From Begonia masoniana (Eukaryota > Streptophyta > Magnoliopsida > Cucurbitales > Begoniaceae): DNA of 64,000 bases. The DNA is taken from NCBI GenBank assembly GCA_022432975.1, contig CM039509.1:2907982-2971981 (forward strand), written 5' to 3'. Shown here piece after piece: positions 11,121-22,730 of the stretch. The translations under genes were made by a program, and so were the position numbers. The notes beneath the pieces were generated by a model. The model was not told the origin of the DNA. It did no database searches and saw nothing but the letters and a program-made list of their open reading frames with translations. Position 1 is the first letter of the stretch. Each line of letters opens with the position of its first letter.

Positions 11121-11418
11121 TCTTCTTCTTCTTCGCTAGTTCTCCCTCTACGAGTAGCCATGAATTCGATTCTTGTAGTTGTAGGCTCCATTGTTTTAGC
11201 CTTCATTGTCTACAAGCTTCTTACCCGGAGAAGTGGCTCCACTGTTCCTCTGCCTCCCGGCCCCAGACCTCTTCTTTCTTCTTCGTAGTTCTCCCTCTAC
11301 GAGTAGCCATGAATTCGATTCTTGTAGTTGTAGGCTCCATTGTTTTAGCCTTCATTGTCTACAAGCTTCTTACCCGGAGAAGTGGCTCCACTGTTCCTCT
11401 GCCTCCCGGCCCCAGACC
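11121..11418 (+). repeat. 149-bp tandem duplication at the F3'H 5' end
   Basis: Copy 1 (about 11121-11269) and copy 2 (11270-11418) both hold the leader (ttctccctctacgagtagcc), the start codon and the first 37 codons of F3'H. They are almost identical, differing only in the CT-rich leader (gctag versus gtag), which points to a recent event. The coding frame of copy 1 does not continue into copy 2. Confidence 0.93.
11160..11288 (+). CDS. Upstream ORF, 42 codons, duplicate of the F3'H membrane anchor
   Basis: The ATG of duplication copy 1 opens a frame giving the F3'H signal anchor and Pro-rich hinge (to LPPGPRP) and then LLSSS and a TAG stop at 11286-11288, 20 bases before the main F3'H ATG (11309). 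The TATA box lies upstream of both ATGs, so the transcript should carry this ORF first. Both start codons sit in the same context (tagccATGaat). If translated it would make a 42-residue anchor peptide without the enzyme, and F3'H would depend on leaky scanning or reinitiation. Whether it is translated is inference. Confidence 0.7.
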   Translation: MNSILVVVGSIVLAFIVYKLLTRRSGSTVPLPPGPRPLLSSS

Positions 11419-13172
11419 ATGGCCTTTGATCGGAAACTTGCCCCACTTAGGCGCTATGCCTCACCAGTCCATCGCCGCTTTGGCTCGAGTTTACGGTCCT
11501 TTTATGCATCTGCGATTGGGACTTGTGGATGTCGTTGTGGCGGCGTCGGCGTCGGTGGCTTCTCAGTTTTTGAAAATCAACGACGCTAATTTTTCAAGCC
11601 GGCCGCCGAACTCCGGCGCGAAGCATATTGCTTACAATTATCAGGACCTCGTGTTTGCGCCTTACGGTCCAAGGTGGCGGATGCTACGGAAAATTACCTC
11701 CGTTCATGTGTTTTCCGGCAAGGCTTTAGATGATTTCAGACAAGTTCGCCAGGTATTATTTCCATTTTTGCTCGTCATAAACTTGTTTTCCTTGAATCCT
11801 ATCGAAATTACTTCTGTTTTCCGGTACAATTAAGACTAGTTTCCATACTGGTATGGATTCGACTTGCTAAAGAAACTTTCACTGTTATTGATTTTACTGA
11901 TGACGATCTCAATCCAGGAAGAAGTGGCTGTGCTGGTTCGAGCCCTAGCAGGCGCAGGTTCGAAGGCAGCGAACCTGGGGCAATTGCTCAACGTCTGCAC
12001 AGCGAACGCAATCGGCCGAGTGATGCTGGGTCGCCGCGTTTTCGGGGACAGAAACGGGAGCGTGGAAGGAGATCCGAAGGCGGAGGAGTTCAAATCGATG
12101 GTGGTGGAAGTGATGGTGCTGGCCGGGGTGTTCAACATCGGCGACTTCATTCCGGCGCTCGAGTGCCTGGATTTGCAAGGCGTGGCGAGCAAGATGAAGA
12201 AACTCCATAAGCGATTCGACGCTTTTCTGACTAACATCGTGGAGGAGCACAAGCTGATCGCCGACGGGGAGCAGCATACGGACATGCTGAGCACGTTGCT
12301 GTCGCTGAAGGAGGAGACGAACGAGGAAGGAGCCAAGCTGACGGACACAGAAATAAAAGCTCTGCTTCTGGTACTCTACCTCTTCTTCCCTCTTTTTGAA
12401 TCAAATACTCCGGTTTGGTTTGATTTCACCCCATTTGAAAACCGAACCGATCGGCCTTTGGAATTGAACCCAAACTGGACCAATATTTTCGGTTTTGATT
12501 GGTTTGGTTTTGATTCTCAATTTAAATTGAGCGCAGAACATGTTTGCGGCGGGGACGGACACGTCATCAAGCACGGTAGAGTGGGCCATAGCGGAGCTAA
12601 TTAGGCACCCGAAAATCCTGGCCCAACTCCAAGACGAACTGGACTCAGTCGTCGGCCCAAATCGCCTGGTGTCCGAGCAGGACTTGCCCAAGCTCCCCTA
12701 CCTCCAGGCCGTCATCAAAGAAACCTTCCGCCTCCATCCTTCTACTCCCCTCTCCCTCCCCCGCATTGCCGCCGAAAGCTGCCAGATCAACGGCTACCAC
12801 GTCCCCAAGGGCGCCACTCTCCTAGTCAACGTGTGGGCCATTGCCCGCGACCCGGATGAGTGGCTCAACCCGCTCCAGTTCCGACCTGAGAGATTCTTGC
12901 CGGGTGGCGAAAAGGCCAACGTCGACCTTCGGGGGAATGACTTTGAGCTCATTCCCTTCGGCGCTGGACGGAGGATTTGCGCCGGGATGAGCCTTGGCAT
13001 TCGCATGGTCCAACTACTCACGGCGACCTTGGTCCACGCTTTCAAATGGGAGCTGCCGGAGGGGGTGAAGCCAGATCAGCTTGACATGAACGAGGCGTAT
13101 GGGCTGACCCTGCAGCGGGCGGATCCTTTGATGGTGCACCCTCGTCCGAGGCTATATCCCCAGGTTTACTAA
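11309..13172 (+). CDS. F3'H: Flavonoid 3'-hydroxylase (CYP75B-type cytochrome P450), 510 aa
   Basis: Hydroxylates the 3' position of the flavonoid B-ring using NADPH via P450 reductase at the ER surface, steering flux to cyanidin and quercetin types. Exons: 11309-11752, 11918-12370, 12537-13172; introns are GT/AG and phase 0, and the joined frame is open. Residues 1-22 form the membrane anchor; the hinge PPGP is at 32-35, the I-helix oxygen-binding AAGTDTS at 303-309, the K-helix ETFR at 361-364, PERF at 416-419 and the haem loop FGAGRRICAG at 440-449 with the cysteine ligand at 447. The stretches VVVAASASVASQFLK, NFSSRPPNSGAKH and GGEKANVD are characteristic of F3'H rather than F3'5'H. The three-exon layout and 510-residue length fit the family. 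A possible poly(A) signal AATAAA is at 13279. The only oddity is the 5' duplication with its upstream ORF. Confidence 0.95.
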
Positions 13173-14198
13173 ATCTGCTCTGGAAATAGTTAATGCAATT
13201 TAATGTTCTAGAGATCCTGACAACGGCGTCGGTGTTTTGAATTTCATTTTTTTTCCTTCTTTTTTGGTCATTTTATCGAATAAAAATGTATATGCAAAGG
13301 TTTTGCTACGATTTGCTGTGATGTATTCCTAGTTAATTATATACATCTGATGAAGATTTGTCGATAATTGGATCCATAGCATGTAAGAGTTTCAGTCATC
13401 GTCTTTATGCTTCCAGCTGGAAATGGCAGGCCTGCAAAAGAAACATCATTAGTAGTAAGAAAGAACATGGACTGGCGTTTCAGATATCAGATAAGGGTTG
13501 AAGAAAAATATTACATAATCAGACGTCACACCTTGATCATTTCTGAAATTACAAATTATGAACGTGTCAAAGTTCATCATCCATGATCCTTGGTAAAGGA
13601 ATGATCCATTGCCTATGATCTATGTGAAAAGGAGTTCATTGTATTGTTTGATCAATAATATTTGTGGTCCTCTTAGTGTTAAAGATCATTATTTATTGAT
13701 AAATTTCATTTCCATGTGAAAAAAAACTGTCTTTTTCTTGAAAATGTCTGTCTTTTTTGCTTGAAATGTTTATAGTTCACCTTGTCTAAATGTCGAGTTA
13801 TCGGCGAACAAAGAAGGAAAAAACTCGATAGGCAAACACAAGCACATGACCAGCCTCCTCCTCTTTGTTAATTGTTTTGCTGTGTATTTTAGATTTTGTT
13901 TTTTGATCTGTGTAATGAGTTTCTAAATAGAGTCTCCCAGTGAAGTTTGGATACAAACAAACAAACAAAAATATTAATGTACCTGAACCTATTTCATCAT
14001 CCAAATTAACTCAACACTGAGAAATCAGTAATTATAATGTCAGATAAAGCAATACAGAGCTCACATAGCAGTGGCAAACCGACACCTTATTGGCCCATTT
14101 TCTCTCTGGATATCCCCACTTGTTTCTTCCTCTCTCTCAGCAGGCTTTCTCTAAGCTCCGTCTTTGACTCAATTCAACTGTGTCAATCTGCACCAAAT
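13173..14198. other. F3'H 3' flank and PDCB-like 5' flank
   Basis: No gene supported. The last 150 bases are a CT-rich leader of the next gene. On the minus strand, ttttgcag near 13433-13440 followed by a short open stretch could be a relic terminal exon, but nothing upstream supports it. Confidence 0.4.
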
Positions 14199-15397
14199 AT
14201 GGATGTTTTAGCATTTTCACTGCTCTGTCTAGCCATGGCTGGACATTCAAGTGAGCTTCTCCTCACAGTGTTTTCTGTTTTGAGAGTTTTTTTAGAGAAT
14301 CTTTATCTGGTTTGTTTCCAATCTCAGATGTACTCTGTCTCTACCTTCCTCATCTCATTTTTTCCTTCTGGGTATTGGTGATATGGCCAATCTGAATCTC
14401 TGTCCTCATTTTTCAACATTTTTTGTTATTTTCTTCATGGGTTTTGGGTGTTTCTTTTCTGAATCTCTCATTTCACCATTTCCACTTTTTTTTTTTTCAG
14501 CTTCTTCTCGTTCAAGCTTGTTTATCTGCACGATGGAACTCATATAAACTTATAGTACTGTTTTTAATTTATGGGTTTTGGAAAATAGCTTATCTGAATC
14601 TCTCCCCTTCTTGTCTTTTTCTCTGGACTTCTTGTAGCTGCAACTTGGTGCATCTGCAAAGATGGAGTAAGTGATGACGTTCTGCAGAAGACATTAGACT
14701 ATGCTTGTGGAACAGGAGCAGATTGTGGCCCTATTCATCAAAATGGAGCTTGTTTCCAGCCAAACACAGTCAAGGCTCATTGTTCGTATGCTGTAAACAG
14801 CTTCTTCCAAAGAAAAGGCCAAGCTCAAGGCTCCTGCGATTTTGCTGCTACTGCAAATATCATCACTTCTAACCCTAGTAAGACTTGAAAAAACCCATCT
14901 TCATATTCTCTTTCCATCTCTATATTTTCAAAGATTAGACTGTGATTTCATCAGGAAACACTCTTAAATGTTGTTGGTTTTTTTATAGGCGTTACTGGTT
15001 GTGTTTATCCCAGCTCCAGGTATGTTTTTCAATGAAAATTACAGATCTGCTGAATATGAATTTTTATATTTTAATTTTAGAAATAACTTAATTATTTTGA
15101 AATATTATTAGATCTGTTGGTAAGGTTTGTTTTTCAAAATACTTGGGAAAATACAGTGAAGCGTAAGATGAGTTTTGGCTACTTTCTTTTTTGTTTCTGT
15201 CTTTTAGCACTGCAGGAGCAACATCGTCGACGAATAATTCATCGATTACGACGGCCAATCCATACACGGGGACTTCGAGTGGAGTTCTTGGCGATACAGG
15301 GTCTGTACCAGGCGGAGCTGGCATTAAACCGAAGTTAAGTTATGGCGGACCTCTCACCCTCTTCTACTTTTTCTACCTCTTGGTTTGGAGATTTTGA
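14199..15397 (+). CDS. Plasmodesmata callose-binding protein-like (X8 domain, GPI-anchored), 170 aa
   Basis: Members of this family bind callose (beta-1,3-glucan) at plasmodesmata and narrow the channel. Exons: 14199-14250, 14638-14877, 14989-15019 (31 nt), 15208-15397; all introns are GT/AG and the joined frame is open. Residues 1-17 (MDVLAFSLLCLAMAGHS) form the signal peptide, cut by intron 1 as in the family. The X8 domain follows, starting ATWCICKDG, with the cysteine pattern TWCIC...YACGTGADC...GACF...HCSYA...CDF and the family word NSFFQRKGQ. A Ser/Thr/Gly-rich linker and a C-terminal hydrophobic tail (LTLFYFFYLLVW) follow, typical of GPI attachment. There is no glycosyl hydrolase domain, so it is an X8-only protein. 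Assignment to the PDCB subgroup rests on domain layout and is less certain than the X8 call. Confidence 0.9.
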
Positions 15398-15712
15398 TTT
15401 CAATGAACACGAAAATGATCTCTTTCTATTATGTGGACTTTGTTCTTTCAATGCAAAGAGTGTTCTCGATGAAAAGTTTAGTTGTATTCTCGTATTCTGT
15501 TTGGATCGAGGCGTCGTTCTTGAGGCCTTTCAAAAAATTTGGAAACAAAAATTGTTTATGTTTTATAGGCCATGGGGTGCAGGAGCGTAGCTGAAGCCAT
15601 ATGAACTAGGGGTGGTTGGGTGGGCACTAGTCGGTTTTACCTTAGAATTCAAGTTGAAATGTGAAACCTGGTTCGATCCCGGTTCAATTATGATTAAGAT
15701 AAAAAAAAAATT
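15398..15712. other. 3' flank of the PDCB-like gene
   Basis: Contains the 3' UTR and about 120 bp of unrecognised sequence before the MITE. No gene seen. Confidence 0.4.
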
Positions 15713-15721
15713 TAATTTTTT

Positions 15722-16569
15722 GGGAAATTATCGATTTGAATCTTGTATTATACACGTTTTTTTAATTCGACTCATGTATTAAAAAAACTGGTAAACCGAA
15801 CCCTATACTTTGATTCTGTTATCAGTTTTGACCTTCTATCAATAATTTCATTAAACCCTCATTGAAAAAACTACCAAACGATCGTAGATTCAGTTGAAAG
15901 TTTTACCACATGTTTATTACTTAATGAGAAGATAATCTGGGAATTTTCGTGATTTTTTAACACATCTACGATTTATTGTAATTTTATTTTAGTATTTTTT
16001 AAAAATATTATAATAAATCATACAAGTTTTAACAAATTACACAAATTTTTCTATTATCTACTCATAATAGGGTGAACATCTGGAAAAAGTTTCAAATAAA
16101 TCCAATATCTTTTCGTATTTTTTTAAATTAATTTTAGTTTCTTCTTTACTTTATAAATTAACTTTTAAACAAATATCAAACAATATTTGATTTATTTGAA
16201 ATTTTTTTGACATGTTCAACTTATCATGGGTAGATAATAAAAAAAGTTTCATGATTTTCTAAAATTTGTATGATTTATTATAATATTTTTATAAAATACT
16301 AAAATAAAATTTCAATAAATCGTACATGTGTTAAAAAATCACGAAAATTTTCAGATTATCTTCTCATTAAGTAGTGAACATGTGGTAAAAATTTCAACTG
16401 AATCCAAGATCGTTTGTTTGTTTTTTCAATGAGGGTTTAATGAAATTGTTGATAGACGGTCAAAACTGATAACAAAATCAAAGTACAGGGTTCGGTTTGC
16501 CTGTTTTTTTAGTATATGGGTAAAATTGAAAAAACGTGTATAGTACAGGGTTCAAATCAATAATTATCC
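15722..16569. mobile_element. Mutator-type foldback MITE, copy B
   Basis: Same family as 2160-2995. Starts gggaaattatcgatttgaat and ends with the imperfect complement (caaatcaataattatcc). It is flanked by a perfect 9-bp duplication, taatttttt at 15713-15721 and 16570-16578. The whole element is one long inverted repeat and non-coding. A 9-bp duplication with long inverted repeats is the hallmark of the Mutator superfamily. Confidence 0.88.
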
Positions 16570-16732
16570 TAATTTTTTTATTTCAAAAATTATTTATATT
16601 TTTTGTTGCTTGGATTTTCGTAGTTTGGTTTTGAGGTCAGTTTTCGAGTATGGGCTGGTTTTAAAATTTTAGATCAGGTTTTCAGATGATTTTTTACCCG
16701 ATTTAATTTGATTTTCACGGTTTTTGACCCTC

Positions 16733-17545
16733 AAAATCATGAACCGAAATGTTATCCAGTGATTCTTGAAATTGTAGAACTTGGGTTGATTCCTTTGGTG
16801 GGTAGAATAGGATCAAACCGCATGAATGGTTAAACCCGCGAGTCAAGGCCAGTTTTGTCCGGCCCCACAAATGAAAAGTCTCTTCTCGCCAACCTTCCTT
16901 AGCTAACTCATTTTTAAGGGAAGATCGGATGTAGTAGTCTACGCGATCGCCGGACGACTCCACGGCCTGTGTATCTCCTTTCTCCTCCCTTGTTCCTTCA
17001 GTGATCGTAATATATCCTGCCAGACTCTTTGCAGCGGATAGACGCCAAAGGAAGAAGATTATCGACCTGGCCGACTGTACCCTTCTGAAAATAATAGCCC
17101 AACTAAGCATGGAAGACAGAACCAGAGACAATATCTTAACATAAATGGCTTACCGGTCGGGCGTTTTTGAATCATTAGCGACCTCTGCTAAAATCGCATG
17201 AGCAGCGCAGAGAAGGTCTGGTTCGCGCATAGCAGTTAAGACATGTTGCTGGAACATAACCCACGTGAAGCAGATGTTGTGGATTGGTTTGGTGATTCCA
17301 AATGTGGACCGTGTCTTCTTCATTAGCTCGAGAAGCTCATCGACTTCGTCAAGCACTAGAGTTTAGTCTCTTATGTCGAACATGGACTGGAGAAGAGCGA
17401 CGTAGAGATGAATGTTAAGGGGAAAGCCGTCGGTCCAGTGGCACACGTCGGTTGGAGTTCCGCTGGCGCTTCGCCATGATAGTGAAACGACGGAGTTGCA
17501 GAGGGTTCTCATGGTGTCGGAGTTTTTTCCGGTGTCTATGGGATA
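16733..17545 (-). pseudogene. Unc-13 homolog (MUN/DUF810 domain) pseudogene, downstream part
   Basis: Minus-strand remnant continuing from 35694-36010 across the gypsy insertion. Recognisable words in order are NSDTMRTLCNSVVSLSWRS, HWTDGFPLNIHLYVALLQS, VLDEVDELLELMKKT, KPIHNICFTWVMF and EPDLLCAAHAILAEVAND, which belong to plant Unc-13-like proteins (the PATROL1 family, involved in membrane trafficking). It is broken by an in-frame stop at 17363-17365, another directly after TPDR near 17147, and then a deletion with a frameshift (a QKGTVGQVDNLLPLA-like remnant in a second frame near 17050-17090). Everything past the middle of the protein is missing. Not functional. Confidence 0.85.
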
Positions 17546-19156
17546 TGTGGAATCCGCCCTCTAAACGGGAGGTGAAACGCCAGAGGAGTGAGAGAAGAAA
17601 TAGGTAAAATTTAATTATTTTCTTTTTCTCTTATTCTTCCATATTTAATGCCACGTGTAACCTCGTTAACTCATCTTTCATAAAACCTCCTTCTGTGAAA
17701 ATTTCTCCACAGAAACCTCTTTACCCTTACCTATTGAGAACGCCGCGCAGAACAGAGAGAGAGAGGTCAGCCTGCGACGATTTGGCCTCCGATTCCAAAA
17801 ATTTCTGTTTCAAAATATTATCAGCATATCCCTCTTCAACCTTTGTGAAACGATTTTGAGCAACGAAATTGGTAAGTAAATCCCCTCTTTTATTTGCGTT
17901 GCTCTGTGTTAAAAAGTAGATTTTTGAACGAATACTTTCCTTGTTAGAATCGGTGGTTGAAATTTTCTGATATTTGTTTGGGGGAAGAAGAAATTGGTTT
18001 GCGGCTTTAATTTGGAAGTTTGATGAGATGAGAATTTACAAATTTGGAGGTATAAGAAAACCAAAACCTTACTGTTGGTAGAAACTGTTACATTGAACAA
18101 CTCTATATACATTGGATCAGGAGCTTTAAATTGGTCAAATGAACATTTAAGAAAATAGACCTATATTTATAAAAATTTTCAGAATTGATAGAAAATTGTC
18201 TAAATCTCACCATCAAGATTTGAGGTTTCAATGGTTCGAAATTTTAATTGGAGGTTTGAATTGTTGGAAATTGACAGGTTGGAGGAACCAACTTATTTAA
18301 TTAAGTCTTTGGACTTTTGGACACCGGAATATTAAACTTTGGTTTTTACCTATTGTAACTTCACCTGAGGTAGGGGTTTATTTTATTTTCGGTTAAGTAT
18401 TATTTTTAATTCATTAATTAAATTCATTTATCTAGCATAAATTGTTTATTAAATTTTATGCTACTATTTCTTTCATACATTTATCAACTGGATTATCTTA
18501 TCATTGATAAAAATAGTGTGGTTTTAACTAGAAGTAATAGGATAGCTGAAGAGTCGTGTCCTTGGGCGCGAAACCCTAAACCTGATCAGGGTAATTATGG
18601 CGTGCGACCGCCTGATGTCGATGTTTTGGCCTATGGCCTAGTGTGCTCGGAGTCCGTGAGAGGTTTCATTTTCACCGAACATCTATTTAAATTGCATAAC
18701 TGTATTTTTATTAAATCTATGTATAATATTATATGACTGCCGGAAATAAACTCTACCCCTATTGACTTTAGTCGACTCACCCCAAACGACTACTATTTTT
18801 CAGGATTCAGTAAAGGAGAATTTGATTATCGGCACGGGAACAATCACCTTGTAAAAATTTCCTATTTTAATAAATTTTTCTTGAGGATGTATCTTATATT
18901 TTTAAGGTGAGACACTATTGTGGATGTGTAAGTTATATTGTATTTAATTTACATGTGTTATTTTATTTGAACGTATATCATTACATTATCTGGTGTCACT
19001 TGTTGGACCTGTTTATTTATCTGTCCGGGCTCTGAATCTTAATTGGTTAATATTCCGCTGCGTTTGGTGAAATTTGGTGTTAAGGGTAGGGCGATCTAGT
19101 CCTTTTCGGGCTGGGTCGTTCCCCGTTCTGTTGCGGGTCCCCTTTAGGGCGTGACC
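17546..19156 (+). repeat. 5' LTR of the gypsy element
   Basis: 1611 bp, from tgtggaatccgcc to gggcgtgacc. The final base is C where the right LTR has A. Small ORFs inside are not genes. Confidence 0.9.
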
Positions 19157-19912
19157 GAAAAAATGGTATCAGAGCATAGGTTGCCCATCTTGAAAAGTGA
19201 CACTTGTAAAATAAATGATGTGATGATATACAAGAATTATTATTGTAACTAAGGACGTGTTCTAGTAGTATCGAAAAGTTTTCAGATTTCAATCATGCTT
19301 CTAAGGGACGCACATTGGGTATGTGCATATATGGCTACATAGCAATTTATTAGTCTGAGAGTGCCACTAAATTTTGATAGAAAGTTTAATGATTGGATAA
19401 TTTCTTCAAAGGATTTAAATATCTTTACTCTTAAGTATTTGAGAATAGGTTGTGAAATTTATTGTATAAGTTTCTTAAAGGATTTGGATATGTTAATCCG
19501 CTATTGTTTAAGGATAAATTGAACTCAATAGTTAGTGAGTGTGATTTTATGAGATGATATAACATCATTGATTTTCGTATAGTAAGAAAATAGATTTCCC
19601 ATATTTTTCTAGAGAAGATTATGAGCTTTTTAGGAATCAATTATCAATTAGAGACTATGGCTTGAATATCATTTGTGATGAAAAGCAAGACGTGAGATTG
19701 ATATAGTATGATTGTCGTGTATCGTAACTTGGTTAAAGAGATTGGTTACATGGTTGAAGTTATGAAAATGATAGAATTTAAGGCAAGTTCTTAAGTTGAT
19801 GTTAGACGTAGATAAGTCATGATTTGGTTTAAGAGGACCTTTCAATTTTTGAAAAATCATGTCAAATTGATGAACTGACATATTCTATTACATATATGGC
19901 ATATTCAAGGTG
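19157..19912 (+). mobile_element. Gypsy internal region, 5' remnant
   Basis: Holds the primer-binding site (19164-19176) and about 740 bp of degraded sequence without a readable gag. It is cut at 19917 by the copia insertion and resumes at 30962. Confidence 0.75.
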
Positions 19913-19917
19913 TTAAG

Positions 19918-21470
19918 TGTAGGACCGGAATTGTCTAAGAGGGGGGTGAATTAGACTTTTAAAACTAAATTTATTGATCAATTTAATCACTCTTTCAATT
20001 TACTCTATCAGCAATTAAGTTAATAACAATAATGACAGAGAGGGTAAGAGAGATTGAACACCAACGCTTTTTACGTGGTTCGGCCAAGCTGCCTACGTCC
20101 ACGCTCCAAGGCTCACCCCTTGAAGATCCTTAACCTTCTCCTCACGAGAAAACAGATCGGGATTCCGGGCTCCGATCAACTGCCTTTACAATTCTGGATT
20201 GAACTTTCACGGGCGTCAATCCACTGCCTTATAGAGATTTAAGTTTGTAAAAAATAACGCACAGACTACACTCTTACAACAATTGAATCTCGAGTTCGAG
20301 TTTAGAGATGTAGTGAAAAATACAGAGTGAAGAATGACTTTCGCAGCTAGGGCTCAGAATTCAAATTGGCAAAAGTTAGTCTTCGAGCCTTTTCTTCTGC
20401 TTATATACTCTGTATATCCTTGCTTCATAGAATTGAATGCTTCTTACTCCAAATAGAAAAATGTTACCGTTGGGAAGCATCCGTACTGAAGCAGCTATCC
20501 GTTGCATCTGAAAATGTTGTTCGTCGTCGCCATTAAAGGTCTGGAGTTAATGCTTGAAAGCGACATCACTGTAGCTTCGCGGCTAACTTTAAATTCTGGC
20601 GGAAGATCATAACCAGATGCAGCTTGTAAAATAATGCCACGTCATCGGTAAATGCAACTTGTAGAGCCATCGGCATATGAGGCTTCAAATGTAATCGGCA
20701 GCTGACTTAATATGTCATCAGCAGGAATACCATCGGCAAAAGAGTCTTCATATGTCATCGGTATAAGAATCTTTGGATGCCATCGGTATTTGGAGTGTAA
20801 AACTTCATTGGTATTTGAAGTGTAAGACCCCATCGGTATTTGCATCTTGTAGGGCCATCGGCAGATGAGTCTTTGAATGCCATCGGCATTTGAATCTTCG
20901 TAAGCTATTGGCAGATGAGTCCTTGGAGTTTTGTCGTCTAGTGATCGGCATGAGAAACCTTGAATGACATCGGCACGAGTTTCTTTAAACGCCATCGGCA
21001 CGAGTTTCTTTAAAATGCCATCGGCATATGAATCTTCAAACACCATCGGCAGATGTAAACTTTGAACTCCATCGGCAGAGACAACCGTAAATACTATCGG
21101 CATGAGAATCCTTGAACAGTATCGGCAAGAGTAGCTTCAAATGCTATCGGCAGATTGCATCTTGACACGTCATCGGCACAAGCACGCACTGAACGACTTC
21201 TTCTTCTGTCTTTTAGCAATCGGCAGAAGCCTTCATTTCTTTGTCGTCTTGTGATCGGCACAAGGAACAACTAATTTTAGCCCTGTTTAACTATTCAGCC
21301 CTGTATACTCAATACAATTTATTAGATAACTAAAATACCCTTTTCAAGGGTATTTCCAAATAACCTCATATTCATTATTCTCATTAAATACACATAATCA
21401 AATTACATTATTTATCCTTTAAATACATCATCAAAAACATATTATGACTTAAACACTCTATAAGTCAACA
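19918..21470 (-). repeat. 3' LTR of the copia element
   Basis: 1553 bp. Plus-strand ends tgtaggaccgg and aagtcaaca. Carries one more 25-bp minisatellite unit than the other LTR, near 20990. A TATA-like element (minus strand gagtatataag) is at about 20400-20410. Confidence 0.93.
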
Positions 21471-21486
21471 ATCTCCCCCTTTTTGA
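21471..21486 (-). other. Polypurine tract of the copia element
   Basis: Minus strand reads aaaaagggggagat directly before the 3' LTR start TGTTGACTT. This tract primes plus-strand DNA synthesis in LTR elements. Confidence 0.85.
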
Positions 21487-22069
21487 TGATGACAATATGA
21501 ATTTGATTAATTTAAATACTCCCCCATAATTCTAGCTGCTCCCCCATAGTATATGCATTTTATTCAGTTAACCATACAGAGCAAATCCAAAAACACAGAG
21601 CAAGCATATATCCAAAAAATATATATCCAGAATGCTAACTAATCAGACTCAAAGCAAATATATATATTCAGAATGCTAACCAAGTCATACTCAATCATCA
21701 AATACACTATTCTCCCCCATTGACATTATCAAAAACAGATTAGAGAAAGAGCAGAAGCAATGCATCAATGAAAGAAACAGAGAAATTGTATTTGAATACC
21801 AATTAATGTGTTTACAAAACAAAAAGGAAAAAAAAACTTAAGAATAACTACTTGAAGAAACCTACAAAACGTGTCCAAAAGGCTTGATGAAGCCATGATG
21901 GCACGGCACGATTTGAAGAAATATAGGCATCTACAAGCTCTGGATCTGGAAGTGAGCGATGATTCAGAGGGATAGGTGGCTGATATACTACAATGGCCAG
22001 ACAAGGAGGAGGCTCAACAATAGGGTCAGCAGGAAGAACAGCAGTAACTTCAGCAACTTCAGCAACTTC

Positions 22070-22730
22070 GTAGATAACAACCCAAGGCCTGTATCAAGAG
22101 CGACTTCCATAGCCCTTTGTTCTTGTCAAGCTGAGTTTTATGGAGCTAATTGACTCCTTCAACTCAGAATATTGTTCCTCTGTATGAAAAATCGCCTCTT
22201 ATATGTCAGAGGGGATGCAGGAGTAACAGAGGGAACTTGGACGGGTGATGGTGGAGCTGGTGAAGGCAATCTGATTGGGATCAAACTGCAGCAACTTCAG
22301 CAACTGCAGCACTGCAGCAACTTCAGTCTCCTGAAGATCCAAAGGCATTAGGCGCACATCGTCAGCTACCGCAGGCCTGGAAAATGGAAGAAACAGATCT
22401 TCAAACAAGCCTCTTGAGCAGAGCAAGAAGGTTCAGGCACTGGAGCTGGAGTCAGATTGTCAATAGATGATCGGAGAGATGCAAGTTCTCTGACTACCAT
22501 ACGCCTGTCACCATCCACTTTCGTAGATAACAAGGCCTTGTATCAAGAGCGACTTCCATAGCCCTTTGGTTCTTGTCAAGCTGAGTTTTAATGGAGCTAA
22601 TTGACTCCTTCAACTCAGAATATTGTTCCTCTGTTATGAAAACTCGCCTCTTATATGTCAGAGGGGATGCAGGAGTAACAGAGGGAACTTGGACGGGTGA
22701 TGGTGGAGCTGGTGAAGGCAATCTGATTGG
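22070..22730 (-). repeat. Direct duplication of about 210 bp in the third ORF tail
   Basis: Segments 22070-22281 and 22521-22730 are near-identical (tatcaagagcgacttccatagccctttg through gaaggcaatctgattgg), with small indels. The open frame of the third ORF reads through only part of the inner copy; the outer copy has several single-base deletions. Confidence 0.85.

Noticed and set aside
13400..13445. Minus-strand terminal exon (acceptor ttttgcag then a short frame to a stop)
   Set aside because: No upstream exon or protein similarity; acceptor-like words are common by chance.
20642..21180. CRISPR-like spaced repeat array
   Set aside because: Plant nuclear LTR; units are degenerate and contiguous, with no uniform spacers and no cas genes.
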